From JAWRCU01 sp033542235 (GTDB taxonomy: Bacteria > Pseudomonadota > Alphaproteobacteria > Rhizobiales > Rhizobiaceae): DNA of 64,000 bases. The position numbers and the translations under genes are program-made. Below are positions 48,264 through 56,704 of the stretch, one piece after another. The stretch spans positions 496,001-560,000 of the forward strand of contig NZ_JAWRCU010000003.1 of NCBI RefSeq assembly GCF_033542235.1, read 5' to 3'. The notes beneath the pieces were generated by a model. It ran no database searches and had not been told where the DNA came from. It saw only the letters and a list, made by a program, of their open reading frames with translations. Within the stretch, counting starts at the first letter, position 1. The number at the start of each line of letters is the position of its first letter.

Positions 48264-48977
48264 TTATCGACGATCGGAGCGAGTTGGGGAAGCCGGTTCT
48301 GCCGGCCAGCTTAAGGCGATACCGCGATTGGCAAAGAAAAGGTCAAACGTATCGAGCGGGAGTGTCACGTTTGCTTGGCTGCACTGGTCGTGGCCCGAGG
48401 GATTATGGAATCGGATAGTATCCGGCGAAGCCGCGGTAACAAGGACCAGGTGGCCGCCTTTGGATGGGGGCTCACGGTGAGGCCATCGAATGCCGCTGTT
48501 GACGGAGGCAATGAAGAACTGCCTCTCCGTCAGAATGCCGGGAATTTCCGTTGTGGCTACGCTCGTGCGCGTTTCGGCAAGCAGGCCAAAGCGCTCCCTC
48601 ACAAAGGTGACAAAGGGGTCGTAGATCAATCCCTTGATCGAAGCATCGGCTTGATTGACGACATAACCCCCATAGTCGGTACAGACCCGGGCGAGCGACA
48701 GGATCGGATGACACTCGCCGCGCGCGGCCAGGATCATCTTCAGGCACGCCATGCCACACACATTGACCGCCCAGCGCGCGTATTCCTCGATCGTTTCAGC
48801 GCCTGAGTTGCGCCACAAGGGATCGCGCAGGAGGGCCAGCGGCCCTTCGGCCAGCACTTGTGACGTCATGTCCGCAGTTTCCCATTGGCTGAAGTAGGGC
48901 ACATCGGAAGGCTGCATCGGTATCGATAGTCTCCTGAAAACGGCCGCGGGATCTGTATTGAAGGCTCGATTCGGCAC
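48264..48977 (-). CDS. C39-like cysteine peptidase
   Basis: The 237-aa protein has a papain-like C39_2 arrangement with Cys74 in VNVCGMACLKM, His176 in SKGGHLVLVTA and Asn192 in HNPSGHDQ. There is no ABC transporter part and no clear signal peptide. A later ATG (48917) would shorten the N-terminus by 20 residues. Such stand-alone C39-like proteins act as peptidases in peptide processing or as cell-wall or signal-peptide hydrolases. Its place before a D-amino-acid deacylase and a metallochaperone suggests a peptide-degrading or peptide-modifying unit. Confidence 0.75.
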   Translation of the reverse strand: MPNRAFNTDPAAVFRRLSIPMQPSDVPYFSQWETADMTSQVLAEGPLALLRDPLWRNSGAETIEEYARWAVNVCGMACLKMILAARGECHPILSLARVCTDYGGYVVNQADASIKGLIYDPFVTFVRERFGLLAETRTSVATTEIPGILTERQFFIASVNSGIRWPHREPPSKGGHLVLVTAASPDTIRFHNPSGHDQCSQANVTLPLDTFDLFFANRGIALSWPAEPASPTRSDRR

Positions 48978-49359
48978 GCGAACGCAGGCTCGACCACCTT
49001 TACGGCATTCACAAGATTACCCAAGCCGGTGCTGGACCGTATCAAACACAGAATCCCGAAGTCCGCAGCCGGGAGCCTAATCTTGCGCGGCGATTGTTTC
49101 GCCCTGTTAGAAAAGCTGACCGAGCGGCGGGGCTTTGATGTAGTCATCCTGCTGCACTGCACTATAACCTACCGCTAAAGTGCGTCTTTCGAGCGTCGGT
49201 CCATTCGCTGGCACTGGGCAGTCAGCGTATCGGATCGGGGCCTCAATCAGGAGTTCGATCTAGGTAGGGGGGCTTTTGAGCAGGAATTCGTTCGCTCAGG
49301 AGTTCGTTAATGCCGGATATTTTCTACCGCCGACCCAACGGATCGAGGCGGGCTCCCCG
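48978..49359. other. 382-bp upstream region of the glycan operon
   Basis: CAGGAGTTCG occurs at 49248-49257 and 49297-49306, with a near copy CAGGAATTCG at 49281-49290. They are direct repeats just before the first glycosyltransferase. At 48984-49178 a frame without an ATG reads ...LILRGDCFALLEKLTERRG and then degenerates, resembling the start of an adenine DNA methyltransferase. No convincing gene is present, and the operon promoter should lie in this stretch. Confidence 0.4.
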
Positions 49360-50349
49360 ATGAGCAGCGACAGCATTCCTGTCGGTGTCATCATCCCCAT
49401 GTACAATGCCGAGTCTACGATCGGCGCAACGCTCGAAAGTGTCTGCCGACAGACGTATTCCGCGCTCGACATAGTCGTCGTCGACGATGGATCGACGGAC
49501 GCGTCCGCAGCGATCGTGGCTGCTTACGCTAGGAGCGATTCGCGCATCCGCCTCGTGCAGCAGGAGAACAGCGGCGTTGCCGCGGCGCGCAATCTTGGCG
49601 CTGCGTCGACCGCTGCGGAATTCCTGGCCTTCATCGACGCCGATGACCTCTGGGCACCCCCAAAGATCGCCCTGCAATTGCATGCCCTCGAGACAGGCGG
49701 AGCCTCGGTGGGACTGGCCTATTGTTGGTTTGCACAGATCGATGCCGAAGGCGGCGTCTATTCCCTGAACAGTCGCCCGCTGGACGAAGGATGGGTGCTG
49801 CACCGCCTCTGCCGGAACAATTTCGTCGGCAATGGCAGCTCCATGATGCTCCGCCGAGCGGCCTTCGAGGCCGCCGGTGGGTTCGATCCTTCGCTCAGGG
49901 CGAGGAACGCGCAAGGCGGCGAAGACATGCTGATGTGCATGCGCGTTGCCGAGCAGTTCGAGTTCCGCGTGGTGCCTCAGTATCTCGTCGGCTATCGCAT
50001 CACCAGCACCAGCATGTCGAGCGACGTCAGACAGATGCTGCGGTCCTGCGAGATTGTTTTCGATGAGTTCCGGGAGAAATGTCCTGAACTCCGCGACGAA
50101 CTCGACGCTCATCTGACCGACATGCTGGAGTGGCTCGCCGTCAGGGCATTGATGGGCGGGCGCCTGCTCTCGGCCGCCGAGCTCCTGAAACGACTGGCTG
50201 GGCTGGAGCCGCGCATGGCGATCTCCCGGTTGCCGGGCATGCTGGACATCTATTTTCGCGCCAGGCTGGTGCCGCGATGGGCCAAGGCATGTTGGCGGCG
50301 CATCAGCCGGGCCGAGCCGCGGCCGCCCTATGCGGAGATGGCCTGGTAA
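49360..50349 (+). CDS. Glycosyltransferase family 2
   Basis: The 329-aa GT-A glycosyltransferase has IPVGVIIPMYNAESTIGATL at the N-terminus, the UDP-sugar binding VVVDDGSTDAS and the metal-binding FIDADDLW. It uses a nucleotide-sugar donor; the acceptor is unknown. The C-terminal third is helical. The ATG at 49360 has GAGGCGGG upstream; an upstream TTG (49276) is less likely. It is the first of six plus-strand genes of a glycan cluster, and the ABC exporter gene begins at the very next base. Confidence 0.88.
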   Translation: MSSDSIPVGVIIPMYNAESTIGATLESVCRQTYSALDIVVVDDGSTDASAAIVAAYARSDSRIRLVQQENSGVAAARNLGAASTAAEFLAFIDADDLWAPPKIALQLHALETGGASVGLAYCWFAQIDAEGGVYSLNSRPLDEGWVLHRLCRNNFVGNGSSMMLRRAAFEAAGGFDPSLRARNAQGGEDMLMCMRVAEQFEFRVVPQYLVGYRITSTSMSSDVRQMLRSCEIVFDEFREKCPELRDELDAHLTDMLEWLAVRALMGGRLLSAAELLKRLAGLEPRMAISRLPGMLDIYFRARLVPRWAKACWRRISRAEPRPPYAEMAW

Positions 50350-52143
50350 ATGCAGCCTCTGTTCGACCGGATGCGACGACTCTTCCGCCTGGCCGAGGCC
50401 CCCTCCTGGGCCGGCCCAACCATCATTTCGCTCGGTCTCGCAGCGGCGGTGCTGGAAGGCGCCGGTCTGTTCCTCTTCATCCCGCTTGTCCAGAGCCTCG
50501 GCGCGACGGCGCAACGGGGAAGCTGGCAGCCGCTGTTCGACCGCCTCCTGTCGCCGGTTCCTCCTGGATATCTGACGGCGGTTCTCGTCGCCATGCTCTG
50601 CATCAGTATTCTGCTGAAAATCGCAGTCAACCTGGTCAACACCTGGGTGACCAGCTACGTGGACGGCCTGGTGGCCCACCAGCTCAGATGCCGCGTGTTC
50701 GAGCAGACGATAAGCTCCTGCATCGACTATCGCGTGGAGAACAAGCGCGCCGACATCGTCACCACCATCGCCAACAATACCTGGAAGCTCAGCCAGGGAC
50801 TGAGCCTTTCATACCGGCTGATCATCTGCGCCTGCACCTTCGCGGTCTTCGTTCTCCTGATGCTCGCGATCTCCGTCAGCCTCACCATGCTGTCGATGGC
50901 GTTCCTGTTGCTGGCGGCCTCCGCTATTCGTTTCGCGACACGCCGCGCCGACGAGACCGGCAAGGCGGTCGTCGAGGAGAACAAGCAGTTTGGGCTGCGC
51001 ATGTGGGAGAGCATCAACTCCCTGCAGCTGATCCGTGCCTTCGCCCGCGAGGACTATGAAAGCAAACGCCTGCGCCAGGTCTCCGATCGGGTGCGCCAGC
51101 GCTTGCTGCGGCTTGACATGCTGTGGGCGGCCCCTGGGCCGGTGTCCGAAATGTCGATCGCCGTCATGATCGGCATCCTGATCCTCGTCGCGGAAAAGAC
51201 AGGCACCGGGATTGCAGCGCTGGCGGCATTCCTGTCGCTCCTTTATCGTCTGCAGGGGCCGGTCCGGGAACTGCTGCAGTCGAAGATCGCCCTCGACGGC
51301 ATCGGCGCGGCAATCGATGATGTCGACGATTTCCTGCACGCCACGGATACGCCCTTTCTCGCGAGCGGCAATATGCCAGCGCCGCCGGTCAGGCAGGGCG
51401 TCGAGTTCCGCGACGTGTCGTTCCGCTACGCGCCGAGCGAGCCGCTGGCGCTGGACCGCATCTCCTTCCGGATTGAAGCTGGCAAGACAACCGCCATTGT
51501 CGGGGAGTCGGGCGCCGGCAAATCGACCGTGCTTTCCCTGCTGTTCCGCTTCCGGGACCCCAGCTCGGGCGAGATCTTCGCCGACGGCACCGCGCTTCCC
51601 GAATTCGACCTCAACAGCTGGCGCGAGCGCCTGTCCGTCATGTCGCAGGAAGTCTATCTGTTCAACGACACGATCGCCGCCAATATCGGCTATGCCGATT
51701 TCGACGCGGACCTCGGGCGCATCCGGGAAGCCGCGCGAATTGCCAGGGCCGACGACTTCATAAGCAGGCTGCCGGACGGCTACGAAACCCGCATCGGCGA
51801 CCAGGGAATGCGCCTGTCAGGCGGGCAGCGGCAGCGTATCGCGCTCGCCCGCGCGATCCTTCGCAATCCCGACATTCTTTTGCTCGACGAAGCGACCAAC
51901 GCCCTCGACATCGAGAACGAACAGGCGTTCCAGCTCGCGCTCGAGCAGTTTTCCAGGAACCGCACGGTCGTAGTCATCGCGCATCGCCTTTCGACCGTGC
52001 GGGCGGCCGATCAGATCATCGTCATGTCGAAGGGACGAGTCGTCGAAATCGGCGCGCCGGACCAGCTGCTGAAGCGGCCCGGCCATTTTGCAAGACTCTA
52101 TGATCTCCAGGGCGGGCATCCGCCTGTAGCCCTAGCCCGATAG
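50350..52143 (+). CDS. ABC exporter, fused permease-ATPase (MsbA/lipid-flippase type)
   Basis: The 597-aa protein has an N-terminal membrane domain of about six segments (to residue 310). The ATPase domain has VGESGAGKST, LSGGQRQRIALARAI and LLDEATNALD, and HRLSTV follows. As a half-transporter it should work as a dimer and export a lipid-linked glycan or a glycolipid. Embedded among glycosyltransferases, it is the likely flippase or exporter, since no Wzx/Wzy pair is present. It starts right after the upstream stop codon. Confidence 0.92.
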   Translation: MQPLFDRMRRLFRLAEAPSWAGPTIISLGLAAAVLEGAGLFLFIPLVQSLGATAQRGSWQPLFDRLLSPVPPGYLTAVLVAMLCISILLKIAVNLVNTWVTSYVDGLVAHQLRCRVFEQTISSCIDYRVENKRADIVTTIANNTWKLSQGLSLSYRLIICACTFAVFVLLMLAISVSLTMLSMAFLLLAASAIRFATRRADETGKAVVEENKQFGLRMWESINSLQLIRAFAREDYESKRLRQVSDRVRQRLLRLDMLWAAPGPVSEMSIAVMIGILILVAEKTGTGIAALAAFLSLLYRLQGPVRELLQSKIALDGIGAAIDDVDDFLHATDTPFLASGNMPAPPVRQGVEFRDVSFRYAPSEPLALDRISFRIEAGKTTAIVGESGAGKSTVLSLLFRFRDPSSGEIFADGTALPEFDLNSWRERLSVMSQEVYLFNDTIAANIGYADFDADLGRIREAARIARADDFISRLPDGYETRIGDQGMRLSGGQRQRIALARAILRNPDILLLDEATNALDIENEQAFQLALEQFSRNRTVVVIAHRLSTVRAADQIIVMSKGRVVEIGAPDQLLKRPGHFARLYDLQGGHPPVALAR

Positions 52144-52153
52144 AGCGAGCGAG

Positions 52154-53374
52154 ATGGCCTATAAACTCGTCGAAGTGGAGCTGTCGGAACCGCTCAACGC
52201 AATCGCGCTCGCTCCGGATCAGAGCGGCGTGGGGCTCATCGCGCGCTGGCGCGATCGGCTGATCGGCTTCGAGATGATCGCCGCTCCCGACGGCTCGACG
52301 CTTTCGGCCGATCAGCTCCGTACGCTGGCGGATGAACGTTTCGCCGCCCGCGTGCTGGTCGCAAAGATCGAGGATGAGCTGGGGTCGAGCACGTCGGCGC
52401 ACACCTCATTGCCCCCGCTCAGCATCGCGATCTGCACCAAGGACCGGGCTGAACGGCTCGCGCGTCTGCTCAAATCGCTGGATGCCGTCCACAAGAATTC
52501 GGCGTTTCCCTCGGTCGAGATCGTTGTCGTCGACAATGCCTCGACCAGCTCCGCCACGCGCGAGGCGGTCGCGAGCTTCGATGGTTTTCGCTACGTGTTC
52601 GAGCCCAAGGCCGGGCTCGATTTTGCCCGCAACGCAGCCCTTCATGCCGCAACGGGCGCGCTGATTGCCTATCTCGACGACGACGTCGTCGTTGACCGCA
52701 ACTGGCTCCAGGGTCTCGCCAAAGCCTGTCGTGACAATCCGGGGGCGGGCGGGTTCACCGGGCTTGTGCTGCCGTTCCGGCTCGACACCGAGGCGCAGAT
52801 CTATTTCGAGCAGCGCGGCGGCTTCGGGCGAGGCTTCTGCTGCAACGAGTTCCGCAACACGCGCTTCGACAACCCCCTGCATCCGGTCGGCGCCGGCGTC
52901 TTGGGCGCAGGCTGCAACATGGCCTTCGAGCGGGAGCTTTTGATCCGCCTCGGCGGCTTCGATGAGGCGCTCGACACCGGAGCGCCGCTCCCTGGCGGCG
53001 GCGACCTCGACATCTTCTACCGGGTTCTCAGGTCCGGTCGCGCCATGGTCTACGAGCCGCAATTTGCCGTTTACCATGAGCATCGCGAGACGATTGCGCA
53101 GCTCAGGCGCCAATACTGGTCCTGGGGCCTCGGCATGATGGCCTTTCTCGTCAAAAGCAGCCGCAGCGACCATGAGCTGCGCTCCCGGCACGTCGCCATG
53201 GTGCGCTGGTGGTTCATGGACCAGGCCAAGGCGCTGGTGCGGGGAGCACGCCGACTGCGTGGCCGCGACATCCGTTTCGGTATCGCCGAATTGTGGGGCG
53301 GTGTTTGTGGCCTCGCCGGCGAATACGACCGCTCCCGCTCCCGCGTGCAAGCGATTCGGGAGCTGAACCAATGA
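52154..53374 (+). CDS. Glycosyltransferase family 2 with an N-terminal extra domain
   Basis: The 406-aa protein has an N-terminal module of about 85 residues (MAYKLVEVELSEPLNAIALA ...) followed by a GT2 domain. The latter starts LSIAICTKDRAERLARLLKS and carries VVVDNASTSS and AYLDDDVVVDRNW. The C-terminal part carries IFYRVLRSGRAMVYEPQFAV and YHEHRET, as in rhamnosyl- and galactosyl-type GT2 enzymes. The next gene encodes a protein of similar design (53371), with the two genes overlapping by 4 nt. Tandem origin by duplication is likely. Confidence 0.87.
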   Translation: MAYKLVEVELSEPLNAIALAPDQSGVGLIARWRDRLIGFEMIAAPDGSTLSADQLRTLADERFAARVLVAKIEDELGSSTSAHTSLPPLSIAICTKDRAERLARLLKSLDAVHKNSAFPSVEIVVVDNASTSSATREAVASFDGFRYVFEPKAGLDFARNAALHAATGALIAYLDDDVVVDRNWLQGLAKACRDNPGAGGFTGLVLPFRLDTEAQIYFEQRGGFGRGFCCNEFRNTRFDNPLHPVGAGVLGAGCNMAFERELLIRLGGFDEALDTGAPLPGGGDLDIFYRVLRSGRAMVYEPQFAVYHEHRETIAQLRRQYWSWGLGMMAFLVKSSRSDHELRSRHVAMVRWWFMDQAKALVRGARRLRGRDIRFGIAELWGGVCGLAGEYDRSRSRVQAIRELNQ

Positions 53375-54672
53375 CGGGGTTTCCGGTGAGGCATATCGAC
53401 CTCAGCGCAGTGCGGACCGATAAGCACCCCGGCAACGCGCCTGCCTTCTCGATCTTCTGGTGGAAGGACCTGCCGCTCGGCATGCGGGCCTCACTGCCCG
53501 ACGAATTACCTTTCGGCGAGGCGCAGCTGCGTCAGTTCGTGGCCGAATATGCCGCCCTACAGCTCGCCGCGCGCAGTCCGGCCTTCGGCGCGCCGCTGCG
53601 GGCGACTTTCGAGGGCAATCCTAAGCCGGCGCTCACCATGGCGCAGGTGCTTGAAGCAGGCGATCATCTGATTGAGGAAATGGATCTGCTCGCCTCCGCG
53701 ACCGCCGTTGCTGCCGAGCGCGTCTCCATCGTGATCTGCACACGCGACCGGGGCGAGGCACTGGCCGAATGCCTGAAAAGCGTTACCGCGCAACGGAGTG
53801 CTCCTGGCGAAATCATCGTGGTCGACAACTCCGAGAGCGGCAATGCGGAGCCCATATGCCGGCGGTTTCCCGAGGTCCGCCACCTGCGCGAGCCGCGGCC
53901 GGGGCTGAGCGTCGCCCGTAATGCCGGAATTCATGCGAGCCGCGGGGAGATCGTCGCCTTCACTGACGACGACGTCGAGCTCCATCCCGGCTGGACCGGC
54001 GAGATCGCGCGCGCCTTCGCGGATGAGAGCATCGACGCGATGACGGGGCTCGTGCTGCCTGCGCGCCTCGACACGCCCGCGCAGTGCATTTTCCAGTTGG
54101 GCATCGGCGGCTTCGGGTCGACATTCGTCCCGCTGAGGTTCGACCACCGCTTCTTCGACGAGACGCGGCCGAACGGGGCGCATGTCTGGAAGATCGGCGC
54201 GGGCGCGAACATGGCCTTCCGACGCAGGCTCTTCGAGCGGATCGGTCTCTTCGACGAACGCCTCGGGGCTGGAGCCGCCGGCTGCTCCGAGGATTCCGAG
54301 CTGTGGTACAGGCTTCTCGCCAAGGGCGGAGCTTGCCTCTACGAGCCTCGCGCAGTGGTCTTTCACCACCACCGCAAGGACCTGCACCAACTCAGGCGGC
54401 AGATGCGCTCCTACATGAAGGGCCATGTCGCAGCGCTCGTCGCGCAATATGACGAGTTCGGCGATCGCGGCAATGTTGCCCGCATATTCGGGCAGCTGCC
54501 GGTCCATTTCCTCAAGAGGTTCCTGAAGGGGTTTCTTGAGGGCCCACGCGGCCGGCAGGAAACGCTGGCCGCCGAATTCGCCGGGTGGGCCGCCGGGCTA
54601 CAGTTCCTTGTCCGCTCCGGCTGGCGCAGGCAGCGCGCGCCGCGCCTGATTTCCGACGGAGGTATGCAGTGA
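53371..54672 (+). CDS. Glycosyltransferase family 2, paralogue of the preceding gene
   Basis: The 433-aa protein has an N-terminal module of about 110 residues and then a GT2 domain. The latter starts VSIVICTRDRGEALAECLKS and contains EIIVVDNSESG, FTDDDVELHPGW and AGANMAFRRRLFERI. A tail contains FHHHRKDLHQLRRQMRSYMK. The ATG overlaps the previous stop (ATGA). An in-frame start at 53209 would read inside the preceding gene and is discarded. The shared layout with the previous gene points to duplication and divergence of acceptor. Confidence 0.87.
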   Translation: MTGFPVRHIDLSAVRTDKHPGNAPAFSIFWWKDLPLGMRASLPDELPFGEAQLRQFVAEYAALQLAARSPAFGAPLRATFEGNPKPALTMAQVLEAGDHLIEEMDLLASATAVAAERVSIVICTRDRGEALAECLKSVTAQRSAPGEIIVVDNSESGNAEPICRRFPEVRHLREPRPGLSVARNAGIHASRGEIVAFTDDDVELHPGWTGEIARAFADESIDAMTGLVLPARLDTPAQCIFQLGIGGFGSTFVPLRFDHRFFDETRPNGAHVWKIGAGANMAFRRRLFERIGLFDERLGAGAAGCSEDSELWYRLLAKGGACLYEPRAVVFHHHRKDLHQLRRQMRSYMKGHVAALVAQYDEFGDRGNVARIFGQLPVHFLKRFLKGFLEGPRGRQETLAAEFAGWAAGLQFLVRSGWRRQRAPRLISDGGMQ

Positions 54673-55409
54673 GTCGCAAGGCACCGCTGGGCTCGTTTCT
54701 CGCCAGCAACCCCTTCCCCAATGGCTGGACCGACGGGCTGTTCTATCGCGAGAAGATGCGCGCAATCCATCGCGTCGCGCCTGCCAAGCTCGAAGGGCGC
54801 GGACGCGTGCTGGAGGTCGGGGGTGGCCGCAGCGGCATGGCGAGCCTGCTCTACCCGGAAGCTGATATCGTCACGCTCGATATCGACTTCGACCTGTCGA
54901 AGAACCAACCGAGCTGGGAACGATCCTTCTTCGTCTGCGGCGATGCGCGTTCATTGCCCTTTGCGGATGACAGTTTCGACGTCGTGACGATGTTCGACGT
55001 GCTCGAGCATATCGAAGAGGACGATCGTGCCGCACAGGAGGCGCTGCGCGTGGTCCGGCCTGGTGGTTGCGTCCTCGTCTCCACGCCCGAGGCCGGCTGG
55101 CACTACCCCTATTTCAAATCGATGCGGCCTTATTGCCCCCACGAAAGCGAGCTGATGCAGGAATGGGGTCACGTACGGCGAGGCTATCGAGACCCTGAGC
55201 TCGCCGCACTGTTCGGCCGGCAGGCTGAGCGGCGCGCGACGTTCATCAACCCCGTCACCGCGTTCTTCCATGACGTGGCGTTCTCGCGGCTGGGGCGGCG
55301 TCGCCGCAAGCTGCTCTACGCGCTGGCCGCACCGCTGACGGCGTTCGGCTACCTCTTGCACAGGCCCTCTACGCGCGGCACCGAAACGGCCTTTGCCTGG
55401 CGCAAATGA
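54669..55409 (+). CDS. Class I SAM-dependent methyltransferase
   Basis: The 246-aa protein has the methyltransferase motif I GRVLEVGGGRSGMASLLYPE, an acidic loop DIVTLDID, and CGDARSLPFADDSFDVVTMFDVLEHI with motif II/III spacing. The tail (FGRQAERRATF ... LHRPSTRGTETAFAW) is membrane-leaning. It probably methylates a sugar or the lipid carrier end of the glycan, or ends chain growth. The start is a GTG at 54669 that overlaps the previous stop (GTGA). Confidence 0.85.
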   Translation: MSRKAPLGSFLASNPFPNGWTDGLFYREKMRAIHRVAPAKLEGRGRVLEVGGGRSGMASLLYPEADIVTLDIDFDLSKNQPSWERSFFVCGDARSLPFADDSFDVVTMFDVLEHIEEDDRAAQEALRVVRPGGCVLVSTPEAGWHYPYFKSMRPYCPHESELMQEWGHVRRGYRDPELAALFGRQAERRATFINPVTAFFHDVAFSRLGRRRRKLLYALAAPLTAFGYLLHRPSTRGTETAFAWRK

Positions 55410-56629
55410 GCGAGGGCCGCGCTTCCAAGGTGGTCGCGCTCTTTCCCTGGGGAGACGTCGTAGAAGAATTCCTCGACCCGATCGGGTTGCGGCTAGGGGA
55501 TTTCGTGGAACACATGACCGGCGGCTGGCTGTTCGGCTATACCGCCGCGCTGCAGCTTCTCGGGCACACGCCCATGATCGTCTGCGCATCCGAGCGCGTA
55601 GATCGGATCGAGCGCCGGCGGCATGCGGCTACCGGCGCTGCCGTATGGATCGTGCCCGGCAGGCGGGCTCGAAAAGAAGGTTCGGATGCGGCCTATAGCG
55701 TCCGCCGGTGGCGAGAGACGCCGCTTGCCGCCTTTCGGGACGTGCTGAAGAGTGCGGCATGCGACGTGATCCTTGCGCAGGAATACGAGTACACTCGATT
55801 CGATGCGCTGGCTTTCCTCGCGCGACGCATGGGAATTCCCCTCTACGCGACCTTTCAGGGCGGCGACCGCACGCTGTCCTGGATCGAGGCCATTGCCCGC
55901 CAGGCGTCCCTGCGAGCCTGCCGCGGCCTGATCGTCGCCTCCGCCGGGGAACGCACGCGCCTGTCCCGCGCCTATCCGCGCATCGATTTGAACATTGCCG
56001 ATATCCCCAATCCGATCGATGCCGAGGAATGGCGGGCGACGGACCGTCAGCAGGCACGGGCAGAGCTTGGCCTCCCCGCCGACCGGTTTCTCATTATCAA
56101 TCATGGCCGCATCGATATCCGCCGCAAGGGCCTCGACGTGCTCATCGAGGCATGGGCCCCCTTTGCCGAAGACAGGGCGGCCGAGCTTGTGATCATCGGC
56201 TCGGGCCAGGACCGCGAAGCCTTTGCCGGCCTCCTTCGGAAAGGCGGGGCCCCGAACGTGCGGTGGCTTTCCGATTACACGACGGACCGCAGTTTGCTAC
56301 GGCGCTGGCTCTCGGCGGCCGATGCCTATGTCACCGCATCACGCATCGAGGGCATGCCCGTCGCGCCCCTGGAAGCGATGGCCTGCGGCCTGCCTGTGGT
56401 CGCGAGCGAGGCCCAGGGGTTGCCGGACATCCTGGCAAATGGCGAAGCGTCGGGCGGCTTGCTGGTGCGCCGTGAGGCGCCTGACGAAATCGCCGATCGC
56501 CTGAGGCGGCTCCGCGGCGATGCCGAACTGCGCCATAGGCTGGGGCTCGCCGCACGGCGCCGCGTCGAGGAGAAGTTCTCGCTCAGCGCCGTCGGGGCGG
56601 CGCTCGATGCGTTTCTTGGAGCAACTTGA
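55406..56629 (+). CDS. Glycosyltransferase family 4
   Basis: The 407-aa GT-B glycosyltransferase has LNIADIPNPIDAEEWR, RFLIINHGRIDIRRKGLDVL, and the GT4 signature EGMPVAPLEAMACGLPVVAS (E-x7-E). The N-terminal domain starts FPWGDVVEEFLDPIGLRL. It overlaps the methyltransferase stop codon by 4 nt and is the last of the plus-strand cluster. The donor is not evident, but GalE and the UDP-glucuronate decarboxylase next door make UDP-Gal and UDP-Xyl plausible. Confidence 0.9.
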   Translation: MSEGRASKVVALFPWGDVVEEFLDPIGLRLGDFVEHMTGGWLFGYTAALQLLGHTPMIVCASERVDRIERRRHAATGAAVWIVPGRRARKEGSDAAYSVRRWRETPLAAFRDVLKSAACDVILAQEYEYTRFDALAFLARRMGIPLYATFQGGDRTLSWIEAIARQASLRACRGLIVASAGERTRLSRAYPRIDLNIADIPNPIDAEEWRATDRQQARAELGLPADRFLIINHGRIDIRRKGLDVLIEAWAPFAEDRAAELVIIGSGQDREAFAGLLRKGGAPNVRWLSDYTTDRSLLRRWLSAADAYVTASRIEGMPVAPLEAMACGLPVVASEAQGLPDILANGEASGGLLVRREAPDEIADRLRRLRGDAELRHRLGLAARRRVEEKFSLSAVGAALDAFLGAT

Positions 56630-56640
56630 AGGCATGTGGC

Positions 56641-56690
56641 GCGGCGCTGGTGCCCCCCTCCCCCTTGTGGGCAGGGATCGTCAGCGCCGC
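56641..56690. terminator. Hairpin between the convergent glycan transcripts
   Basis: GCGGCGCTG and CAGCGCCGC form a perfect 9-bp stem whose 32-nt loop includes TGCCCCCCTCCCCCTTGTGG, which resembles the end of the repeat at 18.6 kb. It lies between the GT4 gene and galE, so it may stop both transcripts. Confidence 0.5.
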
Positions 56691-56704
56691 GCTTTCGAAT
56701 AGCG

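Noticed and set aside
49324..50679. 451-codon open frame antisense to the first glycosyltransferase and the exporter start
   Set aside because: It spans two genes with good motifs in the opposite direction, and no domain is visible in it.
53209..53370. Upstream extension of the second tandem glycosyltransferase
   Set aside because: It would overlap the preceding gene by 166 nt. An ATG at 53371 with a 4-nt overlap is the natural start.
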